Shown here in pieces: positions 47,625 to 57,384 of a DNA stretch of 64,000 nt; the stretch's first letter is position 1; the number at the start of each line of letters is the position of its first letter. Location: the NCBI GenBank assembly GCA_034440615.1, contig JAOTOM010003951.1, positions 134,001-198,000 on the forward strand, written 5' to 3'. The notes under the pieces were generated by a model. It had not been told where the DNA came from, made no database searches, and was given only the letters and a program-made list of their open reading frames with translations. A program made the translations under genes and the position numbers. This stretch comes from Ashinkailepas kermadecensis (lineage: Eukaryota > Arthropoda > Thecostraca > Neolepadidae).

Positions 47625-48985
47625 CATTGCCACACCAGCCATTCATAACCTTGCACTAAATGTGATTTACTGAGTATGACTCGCTTCAAGAGCTCGGAAG
47701 CCACGAGAGTCGAGATACCTTCAATTCGAACAAGTATGTACTCATGACGAATAGGCAATTGATGTCAAAATATAGCGGTCCCTTTTCCCAAAAGCCGTAA
47801 TTTTCTTCGACATATGTGACGATGGTTTCGCTGCCGGAGAGCGTACACTGATCGTGTACTGTGTGACCGGCACGACCCCAGCCTGCGAGGGGAGCCAGTG
47901 ATGTGCGGATGGGCAGCTGGGGACAGACTTCGAGTTTGACATTGAGTTTGACTGTGAGCTTAACATTTATTTTTACATTGAGTTTGACTGTGAGTTTGAC
48001 ATTGAGTTTGTCTACTCATCGGCATCTTGGCTTTGGTGGATATTATACGTGGACCTAGTCAATGGCTAGATAGCACACACTAGGAGCAAATGTACGCATT
48101 AGGCAAACTGACACTTAGGCAATACGCAAACCGACCAAATGTACGCATTCCAGCACTCCCCAGCGACTCAAATGTTCTAAGAGCCTTCTTGGATGGCTAG
48201 ACTCACACACTTAATGCAAATGAACTGGCTGAATTGTATCATCCATGAGATACTTGATCAAACATAGTCGACGTAGATTAGATCCCTGGGGGGGGGGGGT
48301 GAACTTTCAGCGTGTGTACTGTTGTGGACGGTACACACGCTGAAAACTGTTGCGGACGTCACGTGTGGCTGAGAGTTAGACCCACCTTCAGGATTTTACG
48401 AAGGAGGTTCAGAATACTTTGAATTATTGCATTCACTGCGAGCGATGTCCAGGGCAAAATACACTGGATACTGTGGCGGACAGTTTGGAGAGCTGATAGA
48501 TGTGAAACAAAACAGCTGCACAACCTAACCATGGCTCAAGCGACCGACCCGTTCAACTGAAACCAGGACAAAGTCGACCAAGAGTACTTGGAACACATCG
48601 CCAGATTTTGATAGAAATCGCACATTTATACTCAACGCATGGTCATAGGCAGCACATCATCTGCTTTGGGATGCTATGTGTTTCGTCTTTTGAACATACT
48701 GAACCATTTCAACCGTGTGAGAGCGTCCGCTGCTTGTGCGGATTACCAGCTGCTTGTGCGCTTGCATTGCACGAAGTGGTCATGCTCGCCAGAGCTTGTC
48801 CAAATTGTATCACCGCGCAGCACGATAAGATGTTGTCTCCTGCCAATGCATGAGATTAACACCCCAAACAGCTTCAACACCTTAGCATCAGACAAATGCT
48901 GAGCCAATGCAAATCGCCGGCGGCAAGCCACTGCTGAGATTCGCCAGGGACACAAACCATTCATGGGGACGGGCAGAGGCATTGC
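47625..48985. other. Spacer, no supported gene
   Basis: Has a degenerate gagtttgacatt repeat at 47930-48010, a G-run at 48290-48299 and one perfect hairpin. Short frames only. Confidence 0.5.
48305..48345. repeat. Perfect hairpin, 15-bp arms, 11-nt loop
   Basis: Arms 48305-48319 and 48331-48345 (tttcagcgtgtgtac and complement). Confidence 0.9.
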
Positions 48986-48987
48986 CG

Positions 48988-49160
48988 GGAACCGTCACTA
49001 AGGACAATCAGAACTGCCAGAGACTGTCACTAAAGACAATCAGAACTGCCAGAGACCGTCACTAAAGACAATCAGAAGAACTGCCACAGACTGTCACTGA
49101 AGACAGTCAGAAGAACTGCCCGAGACCGTCACTAAAGACCATCAGAAGAGCTGCGAGAGG
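48988..49160 (+). repeat. ~33-36 bp minisatellite, 5 copies
   Basis: Units of gccagagactgtcactaaag / acaatcagaact type with small length changes. Confidence 0.9.
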
Positions 49161-49797
49161 CTACATAGCGTGACCACTGAGAACTCTAAGACGGTCTTCA
49201 TGTTCCCCGGTACCCGTGATGGTTGCCATGGTTAGAAGTAGGGCTTCGAGAGGATTTTGCGCGTTCTGCTGGTGTTCCCGAGAACGGAGAGGCCCGAGGC
49301 TGTTCTTCTGTTTTTGATGCATGCGGTAGCAGCAAGCGCTAAACGTCGGCAGAAGCTATCTTTGGAATTAGGTGATAACGAACTATTGAGGAAAGCAAAT
49401 GGAGAAAGAACATCATTGAAATGACAACCAAAGTAACAAGTGCGATTTAGTCGGGTGCACAATTAGTGGTATGCAATTAGTCGTATTATAAAATGTCGTA
49501 ATTTTATATTAACTTCCATCTTGCCAATATGAAGGATAAACGTCAAAATCGAAAGCTGCCTATGTTATAATCAACACGAAGAACACCTGAACTTTCCCTG
49601 ATGCCCATATAGATATGTAGCCCAGGAGCACCAAGGAAATTTTAGCGGGGACATGGCAATCTCACGATTGCGAATACCACTTTGCAGCGAATCTGTTTGC
49701 AAAACAAAAGCAGCGACCAAACACACACGCCATCACGCACGCGCTGTTCCGAGCACAGCGGCTCATCTGCGGTCTGCCGGCCGGAGGCAGCCGCGGC

Positions 49798-50075
49798 ACG
49801 GTCGCCACGGGCGCAGTGCCCCTCCCCCCTCTGGCCGGGTCGTGAGGCGGCGGAGCAGAGCAGGAGCGACACCAGCCGGCAGCCGGGCCCCAGCTGTCGG
49901 GCCTGCACGGTCGCCACGGGCGCAGTGCCCCTCCCCCCTCTGGCCGGGTCGTGAGGCGGCGGAGCAGAGCAGGAGCGACACCAGCCGGCAGCCGGGCCCC
50001 AGCTGTCGGGCCTGCTCGGCACGACGGCCGGGCCCCAGCTGTCGGGCCTGCTCGGCACGACGGCCGGCGCCACGG
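49798..50075 (+). repeat. ~110-bp tandem duplication plus two 36-bp partial copies
   Basis: Segment from about 49798 to 49906 (cacggtcgccacgggcgcag through ctgtcgggcct) repeats at about 49907-50014. The terminal ccgggccccagctgtcgggc part then repeats twice more to 50050. Confidence 0.9.
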
Positions 50076-50089
50076 CCAAGGCCACGGTT

Positions 50090-51960
50090 ACGCTGCCACC
50101 GGACGGCCGGCGCGGCCTGAGTGAGCGGACGGGTTTTTACGCGTGCGTCTGTCAACTGTCGGCGGAACCGGCCGGCGAAGGTCGTCGGGCTCGGAGCGCG
50201 AGGTCGCGCGGCGACCCCGGCAGGCCGGTCAGCCAGCTGGGCGCCGCTGGCTTCGCGCTGGGCGGCGGGTGGCAGCCGGGCGCGCGGTTTCAGCCGGGAA
50301 TGGGCGCTAGGTTTTCCGGCACGGACTGCTGTCAGGCCGGCGTGCGAAGACCGTCGACGTGCCGTGTTGAGCTGCGCGAGCACACTTTGCGAGCACCCGA
50401 GAGCGGAAATAATGCGGTAATTCCACATCTGACGACGTGTTATGATAATGTCTAAACAACTGGATGACGAGGAATGATAAATCCATACATTCATATGTCC
50501 AGGCAATGCTCATTGGGCACTGAAGGAGTTGAAGTATGGAAATTGCGAAGAATGATAAACATGCAAAAAATGCAGTGTTGTTCAGGTGTTTGACCTTCAC
50601 ATACATCAGTTCCGTTGAACCCAAGCATGTACATTTTATTACGGAACAATTGTTAATGGAATAATGTGATTAATCCATCGGCGCTTGCAGTTGCAGTTGC
50701 GAGTCCACGAGTTGTTGTGCTCCATTTTTCGAGAACTTTGAATCGAAGAAGAACGAAAAATACATTTATTTACGTTAATGTATGGTCAACCGTATATTGA
50801 AATGTTCAAAAAGACCGTTAGTCTATCACGATTCACAGCACTTATTTTTTTGTATCACCTACACGAGTGTACCAGCCTCCACTAGGCAAGGCAACAATAT
50901 ATCATCATACGGCTTGGGTCTGTATGAAGCAATGGCTGGAGGCGTTTTAGTTTGTAGTTTGTTCACTTATTAAAGGTGGTCTCTCAATAAGAGGCAAGTT
51001 AGCAATTTGCTGCCAACCAATAAACCTCACGTTGCGCACTTTGCACGCTTTAACAATCCAACATTATTAACAACCAGCCGTTGTTGCAAGGTCACAAACA
51101 ACATCAACAATTTAACATTGTTTATGACGTTGGACTCCAAGTCATTGCTAACAGTTGAACAACTAAAGACAATTACTGCACCTTGTCAAGGATAAATATT
51201 ATACGGCTCGAGAAGGAAAAACATTTCGCAAGAAATATGCGGAAGATGCTCTTAAATTGTATGACACAAGATGCAAGTCATTGTCGACGAGCTGCACACT
51301 GTAGGTGTCACGTGATCAGTTCTGAGAGCCCCGTGGCGACGCAGTGCACGTCAGCTAAAGTCTAAGTCTAAGTAGGGGCTAGGGGTTCTGAGTTCGAACA
51401 GACGGTGAGCTCTCGGTCTGGGTGGAGCCGATTCTGGAAATGGAAATGGAAGGGAGCAGGCCCAGTCGCTGCGACGTACACCGCCTGCGCCTGCGCCTGC
51501 GCCGGTTCAGTTCAGCGAGCGTGACGTGTGACGCGTCACACGTCACACGTCACACGCTGAACGGCACGCTGTAGTAGACACGCCGGACACACAGCCGGGC
51601 CAAGCACGTGTAACCACCGCCGCAGAAGCGGCCGAGAACTGTGACGAGTCGAACTACATCAGCTCAACCAATAACCTAATGCAAACATTATCGACGAAAC
51701 GAAACAATCCTGATTATAATTTTGTTGAAATAATCTTGATCAACAAGTTATCGTAAAGGACAATCCTGGGTAAATCATATCCTCATAAGTACTATGCGAA
51801 TAGCACGACACGACACTTATTGGAAGCGGCAGCAAATTTAGGAACGTGGAATGTGGGAGGCACGAAAACCACCCGAAGAGACTGCGATTTTTGGGGTGCT
51901 CTGATTCAGCTGCCAGCTCTAGAAAAACTCGAATTCCCGATTAAGAAGTGTCACAGATGC
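50090..51960. other. GC-rich block then AT-rich spacer, no supported gene
   Basis: 50090-50400 is CpG-rich and could be an unmethylated or promoter-like island; the rest is AT-rich with short frames. A 26-bp perfect palindrome lies at 51521-51546, followed by acacgtcacacgtc repeats, with a cctgcg triplet run just before. Confidence 0.45.
51521..51546. repeat. Perfect 26-bp palindrome
   Basis: gtgacgtgtgacg followed directly by its reverse complement, no loop. Confidence 0.9.
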
Positions 51961-51974
51961 TGGGCTGAACCAGT

Positions 51975-52625
51975 ACTGAGACTTAGACTTAGACATATAC
52001 TTATACTTAAACTTAGACCTAGACTTAGACTTAAGCTTAGACCTAGATTTAGACCTAGACTTATACCTAGACTTAGCCCTAGACCCAGACCTAGACCTAG
52101 ACTTTGACCTATATTTTGACCTATATTTTGACCTATATTTTGACCTATATTTTGACCTAGATTTTGGCTCATACTTTGACCTGTACTTTGACCTAGACTT
52201 TGACCTAGACTTTGACCTAGACTTTGACCTAGACTTTGACCTAGACTTTGACCTAGACTTTGACCTAGACTTTGACCTAGACTTTGACCTAGACTTTGAC
52301 CTAGACTTTGACCAAGACTTTGACCTATGCTTTGACCTATGCTTTGACGTAAATTTTGACCTAGACTTTGACCAAGACTTTGACCTATGCTTTGACCTAT
52401 ACTTTGACGTATATTTTACCTAGACTTTGACCTAGACTTTGACCTAGTCTTTGACCTAGACTTTGACCAAGACTTTGACCTAGACTTTGATCTAGACTTT
52501 GACCTGGACTTTGACCTGGACTTTGACCTAGACTTTGACATATATTTTTGACCTAGACATTGACCTAGACTTCAACCTAGACTCTGACCTAGACTTTGGG
52601 CTAGACTTAGACCTAGACCTAGACC
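51975..52625 (-). repeat. 12-bp array (tgacctagactt), roughly 50 copies
   Basis: The first 100 bp are 6-12 bp agacctagactt units; from about 52100 the unit is tgacctagactt or tgacctatattt. Read on the minus strand each unit offers an AGGTCA half-site, spaced six bases apart (DR6-like). The plus strand reads Asp-Leu-Asp-Phe, which is repeat translation only. Confidence 0.9.
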
Positions 52626-52649
52626 TAGACAAAACCTGCCTCCAGAGCA

Positions 52650-53030
52650 TGAACCGTGTGAGAATCCGAGATATTTATCGGACCTTACGGGACCTTATTC
52701 GGGCCTTACGTGACATTATTCGGACCTTACGGGACCTACTCTCCACATAGTGCAAGCATTGATTTCCTGGATACCGACAGCGCTTGTGCGCAGTCGAGAT
52801 CGTGCCTACCGGAGTGGCACGCTTGTTTGTGGGTGCTTGTGTCGTGCCGACTATAGCAGAACGATCGCAGGACGAGCAGAACGAATATAGCAGAACGATA
52901 GCAAGACGACTATAGCAGGACGATTGTAGCTGTACGACTATGGTAGGGAAAGGGAAAATAGTACGACGACCATAGCAGGGCGACCACGACACAAAGACCG
53001 TAACACTGCAAAACCGCTCAGCTGTGGCCT
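52650..53030. other. Short degenerate repeats, no supported gene
   Basis: ggaccttacgggacctta repeats at 52675-52740 and tatagcagaacgat/acgactatagcagg repeats at 52850-52985. Confidence 0.6.
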
Positions 53031-53041
53031 GCGCTACTCAC

Positions 53042-53245
53042 CATCCTCATTGTGTGTCCACCGAGGACTCCAAACACTGAATGAACTCGTCACGGGCCGG
53101 GTCTAAAAGCTAACGTATACTTCCCCGGGTGCCTTATATCCCGGCCGCCGCCGACCAATCAGCGTGCGCCGTCGACCAATCAGCGTCGGCCGCCGACCAA
53201 TCAGCGGCCGCCGCCGACCGCGGCCGGGCCAATCGGCGTCGAGCC
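53042..53245 (-). promoter_or_regulatory. Promoter-like CCAAT/TATA cluster followed by a three-codon first exon
   Basis: Three gaccaatcagcg boxes (about 53152, 53174, 53195) and a ccaatcgg (about 53229) sit in a GC-rich block. They lie next to a TATA-like atataag on the minus strand (53139-53133). In the same sense, 80-90 bases past the TATA-like element, ATG AGG ATG (53050-53042) is followed directly by a consensus donor GTGAGT. Tiny first exons of this kind are common in arthropod cuticle and secreted-protein genes. The CCAAT boxes are oriented gaccaatca on the plus strand, and NF-Y sites work in either direction. The downstream gene is not proven. Confidence 0.45.
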
Positions 53246-53795
53246 GGCGGCGGCCTAGTCCACTTCGTCGGCCAGGAATGTGGGTCACGCGGCGCGGGGC
53301 TGCCGGCTGGGATGCCGCTCCGACGCTCTCTCCCGCCGCTCCGGCGCTCTGTCCGCGCCGGAGACGGGTCGCGGGCCCGGAACTGGCTGACAGTCTCACT
53401 TCTCATTTCGCCTCGGCGTGTCCGCCGACCTTTCCAGCCGGCTTTCGGTGGCGGCCGGCTGCCGCATTTGTCGCGGGTCGGGCGGCGGCGGGCTTTCCGT
53501 GAAAGTCCGCCGGAGGGGAGACGGGCGGGCTCGGCTCCGCCTCCGGCAGGGTGATGTCCCGCCAGATTGTAGAAAGCTGATGGGTGGGAAGTAAGAGAGG
53601 TGCATTGCCAGAAAATTTCACACCAGCATCTGAGAGGCCTCGTTGAGCGGTTGGAAAGAAGCTGGAGTTAAGAGAGGAGAGATTCAAGCGCCACAGCTCC
53701 TGCTCCTGGAGCACATCAATGAATGACTTAGGCAAGGACACGACGAAGGCCATGGGGTGGGCATTGATGCATTGATGCATCTTAGAAATTGAAGC
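53246..53795. other. GC-rich block and spacer, no supported gene
   Basis: CpG-rich to about 53560 with overlapping frames on both strands. A minus-strand frame (53403-53780) has no recognised domain. Confidence 0.45.
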
Positions 53796-53799
53796 AGCT

Positions 53800-54150
53800 T
53801 AGGCGCTTATCGACGGGCCTAGGACCACCAACCTGGTGTGATCACACTGGGACCATCACCACTAAACCATCACGCCTAGACCACCACCCTAGGTCACCAT
53901 CCTGGAACCAGCATTCTTGGATCATCATCCTGGGACCATCACTACTGGATCATCACCCTGGTACCATCACCGTGGGACATTCACCTTAGGACCATCATCT
54001 ATAGACCATCACAATGGAATCATCATCCAGGGATCATCGTCCTGGAACCATCATCCTTGATCCATCATCTTGAGACACCACTCCTGGACCATCATCCTTG
54101 TACCATTATCCTAGGACCATCACCCCTGGAATCATCACCCTGGGACCATG
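53800..54150 (+). repeat. Degenerate ~21-bp repeat (gaccatcatcctgg)
   Basis: Drifting copies of ggaccatcaccctgg and ggatcatcatcctgg. Confidence 0.85.
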
Positions 54151-54224
54151 AGCTTCCTTGATCATCTGAAGACTCGTTATTGTCCCATAGCCTGCTAGCA
54201 GCCGGCATTTCTCGGACGAGTAGA

Positions 54225-54645
54225 GCCCTGGCCGGCACAGACAGTCATGAGCGGAGTCCTGGCCGGCACAGACAGTCATGAGCAGAGAGTCCTGGCCGGC
54301 ACAGACAGTCATGAGCAGAGTTCTGGCCGGCACAGACAGTCATGAGCGGTGTCCTGGCCGGCACAGGCAGTCATGAGCGGTATCTGGCCGGCACAGACAG
54401 TCATGAGCAGAGTTCTGGCCGGCACAGACAGTCATGAGCAGAGAGTCCTGGCCGGCACAGACAGTCATGAGCAAGAGTCCTGGCCGGCACAGACAGTCAT
54501 GAGCAGAGTCCTGGCCGGCACAGACAGTCATGAGCAGAGAGTCCTGGCCGGCACAGACAGTCATGAGCAGAGTTCTGGCCGGCGCAGACAGTCATGAGCA
54601 GAGTCCTGGCCGGCACAGGCAGTCATGAGCGGAGTCCTGTCTGTG
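54225..54645 (+). repeat. 31-33 bp minisatellite, about 13 copies
   Basis: Units of cctggccggcacagacagtc / atgagcagagt, nearly identical, with small length changes at the agcagag end. Confidence 0.95.
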
Positions 54646-54933
54646 TCGTGTTGGGTCTCTGCGGCAGCTGCAGCTTTATCAGCATAGTCAGCGTTCTGGG
54701 TCAAATATGGGTCATTTGGCGGCTACAGAAGACTTGATGAGGTCAGGGTACCGAGATGGTGCGCTCCTGTTCTTGAGCGGGCCACGCGGTAGCTATGAAC
54801 CCTGTGAGCGTAAGGGACCCAACCCTGAAAAGAGACCCAGCCCTGAAATGATCAGGGCCTCGACTACGAGATAGCAAAGGATCTGGAAGTCGTCACGTCT
54901 TCCAGAAGTTGATCTGGAAGTCGTCACTGGAAG

Positions 54934-54962
54934 TTGTTGCCGGTCTAGGACACCGGCAACAA
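54934..54962. repeat. Perfect hairpin, 11-bp arms, 7-nt loop
   Basis: Arms 54934-54944 and 54952-54962 (ttgttgccggt and complement). Confidence 0.9.
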
Positions 54963-54984
54963 GTTGATATAAAAATTATTGTCC

Positions 54985-55215
54985 TGAGATAGTGCCATGG
55001 GCTGGTGCCCTGAACCCGTGTCCTGACCTGGTATTTTGAGCTCGTGTAATGAGGTGACACCTGGTGCCTTGACCTGGTGCTTTGAGCTCGTATCCAGAAT
55101 TGGGACCTGGTGCCTTGACCTGGTGCCCTGATCTCGTGTCGAGTTCTGATGTGGCGTCCTGATTTGGTGTTCTAAGCTCGTGTCCTGAGGCCATGTCCTG
55201 GTATTCTGAGCCGCA
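54985..55215 (+). repeat. Degenerate repeat (cctggtgccttgacctggtg)
   Basis: About ten drifting units of tgacctggtgcc and gagctcgtgtcc. Confidence 0.8.
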
Positions 55216-55242
55216 GCGGATCCGGTGTTTCGTCACACACCA

Positions 55243-55292
55243 CTGACGACGTCACCACTGATTACGTCACGGATGATGACGTCACCGCTGCT
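55243..55292. promoter_or_regulatory. Three clustered CRE-like motifs
   Basis: gacgtcac, tacgtcac and gacgtcac at about 55248, 55264 and 55279, spaced about 15 bp, each within a -ctgatgacgtcaccactg- type unit. Confidence 0.35.
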
Positions 55293-55590
55293 GGCGCTGA
55301 ATCAGGGCCATCTGGGCACTGACCGAGGCAGAAATCAGAGTGAAGAATGTGTCGTCCCGGTTGCTTTCCCACCCAGTTCTTTCAATCATGCGCCGGCTGA
55401 TGAAGTTCATTCGCATGCGACCGATGTAAACCGGTTAGTCGTCTATGTTCTGGAACATTGTGCATGGCCGACGTATACGTTTCACATAGCATTTTTCATC
55501 GTTATAATTTCAGTGGTCCTCTAATGTACGGTATGCGTTATATTTAAAAAATGTCATAAAATGTCATAAAATGTCAGACGTAAGCCGACC
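55293..55590. other. Spacer, nothing supported
   Basis: Mixed sequence, short frames only; atgtcataaa is duplicated at about 55550-55572. Confidence 0.5.
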
Positions 55591-55611
55591 GATTGTCCTC
55601 GTCGGCGATCT

Positions 55612-55775
55612 GTAGATCAGTGGGTAAATGGGCCATAGATCAGTTGACCCGTGAGCGACAGACCAGTGGGCCAATGGGCTGCAGACCAGCGGGCCAATGG
55701 GCTATAGATCAGTGGGTCCGTGAGCTACAGGCCAGTGGGTCAATGGACTACAGACCAGTGGGCCTATGAGCCGCT
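55612..55775 (+). repeat. ~31-33 bp minisatellite, 5 copies
   Basis: Degenerate units of agaccagtgggccaatgggc followed by tacag or atag. Confidence 0.85.
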
Positions 55776-55969
55776 ATCAATGTGTCGCCGAAGACAATCC
55801 AATATTTTTGGTGTTATTGTAAAATGACGTATTGAAAAGCACTAGCTTTATGGGGCCTTTGCTTTCACATTGCTTATTTGTTTATTGGGTGTTTCACGAC
55901 GCAATTTCTGCACGATCACGGCTAATGGCGCCGCCAACACTGCTTGTGGCCGCGGGATTGGGAAATATC

Positions 55970-56044
55970 CTGAGCGGTGCCAGTGAACCCCGGACCTTTG
56001 GTACCCAGAGCTCAACAGCTTAACCATTCGGCCATCCCTGCCCC
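55970..56044 (-). repeat. tRNA-derived (Leu/Ser-type) pseudogene or SINE head
   Basis: On the minus strand, gggatggccgaatggttaag is a good tRNA 5' half with A box tggccgaatgg, and ggtccggggttcactgg downstream is a near-consensus B box. The anticodon arm and acceptor stem do not pair convincingly, so a functional tRNA is not claimed. Confidence 0.55.
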
Positions 56045-56324
56045 ATTTTCTTTTTTAAATAAAGACACTGACAGATTACTGGTCTTGCCGACTATCCCAG
56101 ACCACTTGCGTGTGGACGATTATCACGGCCAACTTTGGTGTTGGGAGCTACCCACCCAGTCCACTTTCATGCAGATGGTTTTCCGGCCAAATTTCGTGTG
56201 GATCGTGTAGCAGGCTCTCACGGCCAATTTCGCTTCGGATGGCTATACGTTCGTTGAGGTCGGAGCGACCTTCGTGGCGGTGAAGCATACACAGTGCAGC
56301 GCAGTACAATACACATGCACAAGG

Positions 56325-56500
56325 ACAATTTGGACAATATGGACAATATGGACAATATAGACAATAAGGACAATATGGGCAATATGGACAACATAGACAA
56401 TATGGACAAGATGGACAATATGGACAATATGGACAATATGGACAATATGGACAATATGGACAATATGGACAAAATGGACAACATAGACAATACGGACATG
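56325..56500 (+). repeat. 9-bp minisatellite (gacaatatg), about 18 copies
   Basis: Units gacaatatg, with gacaatata, gacaagatg and gacaacata variants. Long frames on both strands are three-residue repeats only. Confidence 0.95.
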
Positions 56501-56770
56501 GACACATGCCCACGGACGTCGTCCGGGCACGCGCATCCCGCCGGCCGACCAGCCACCACTTTCTCCATCTCGCGCCGGGACATGGCGACAGCGGAATTGA
56601 TGCCAAACGGAAGCCTGGCACAGCGCAGCGAACCCAGGCGAGAGTTGATGTTGAGGATATCTCTGCCCTCAGCTCCAGCCACACGCTGCTGATAGGCTTG
56701 TCTACGCTCCAGCTTAGTGAAGACGTTCCCTCCTCAAAGAAAAGCGACGATGTCTTCTATGCACGGTATT

Positions 56771-56914
56771 GAGTGCTTCTTCAGCCAGGGGCGGACCCAG
56801 AAGATGGTGAGTGCCTATTCAGCCAGGGGCGGACCCAGAAGGTAGTGAGTGCTTATTCGGCCAGGGTGGGATCCAGAAGGTAGTGAGTGCTTATTCAGTC
56901 AGGGTGGGATCCAC
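56771..56914 (+). repeat. 38-bp minisatellite, 4 copies
   Basis: Units of gagtgcttattcagccaggg / gcggacccagaaggtagt type. Confidence 0.9.
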
Positions 56915-57202
56915 AAACCTGGCTTGGGGGGCACTCAAATTCCATCATTTAGAATAGCTGATCAGATTTGAACAGCTAACATTTGTCGGATCTGTTTGAG
57001 ACAGTATTTATGTCATAAAATGTTCCTAGAATTCGAGAAAATACCATTTTAGTGCAGCATTTCGGTCATAATCGGCGTTTTCGGGAGAGACATGGCCCGT
57101 TGCCCTTCTCGATCCACTCCTGTTTTCAGCCTAACAGCTCCATCAGCAATCATCTTGAAGTCCTCACAGAATATGATGCGTCCAGTTTGTTCAAGACTCA
57201 CA

Positions 57203-57322
57203 CGATGGGTGCCCCACTCGGACGATGGGTGCCCCACTCGGACGATGGGTGCCCCACTCACACGATGGGTGCCCCACTCGGACGATGGGTGCCCCACTCG
57301 GACGATGGGTGCCCCACTCGGA
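57203..57322 (+). repeat. 20-bp minisatellite, 6 copies
   Basis: Unit cgatgggtgccccactcgga, nearly exact. Confidence 0.95.
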
Positions 57323-57384
57323 CGTGCGAACAGGCACCAGAACATCAATTTCTACTTTCTTTATTTGCATCTGGGTAGCAACTT

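Noticed and set aside
52535..52750. Asp/Leu-rich acidic protein
   Set aside because: Translation of the 12-bp tgacctagactt array running into other short repeats.
55970..56044. Functional tRNA-Leu or tRNA-Ser gene
   Set aside because: A and B boxes are present but acceptor and anticodon stems do not pair, so only a tRNA-derived repeat is claimed.
56148..56692. Frames with NMD, CPY, VHI or SIL triplets
   Set aside because: All derive from the 9-bp gacaatatg repeat.
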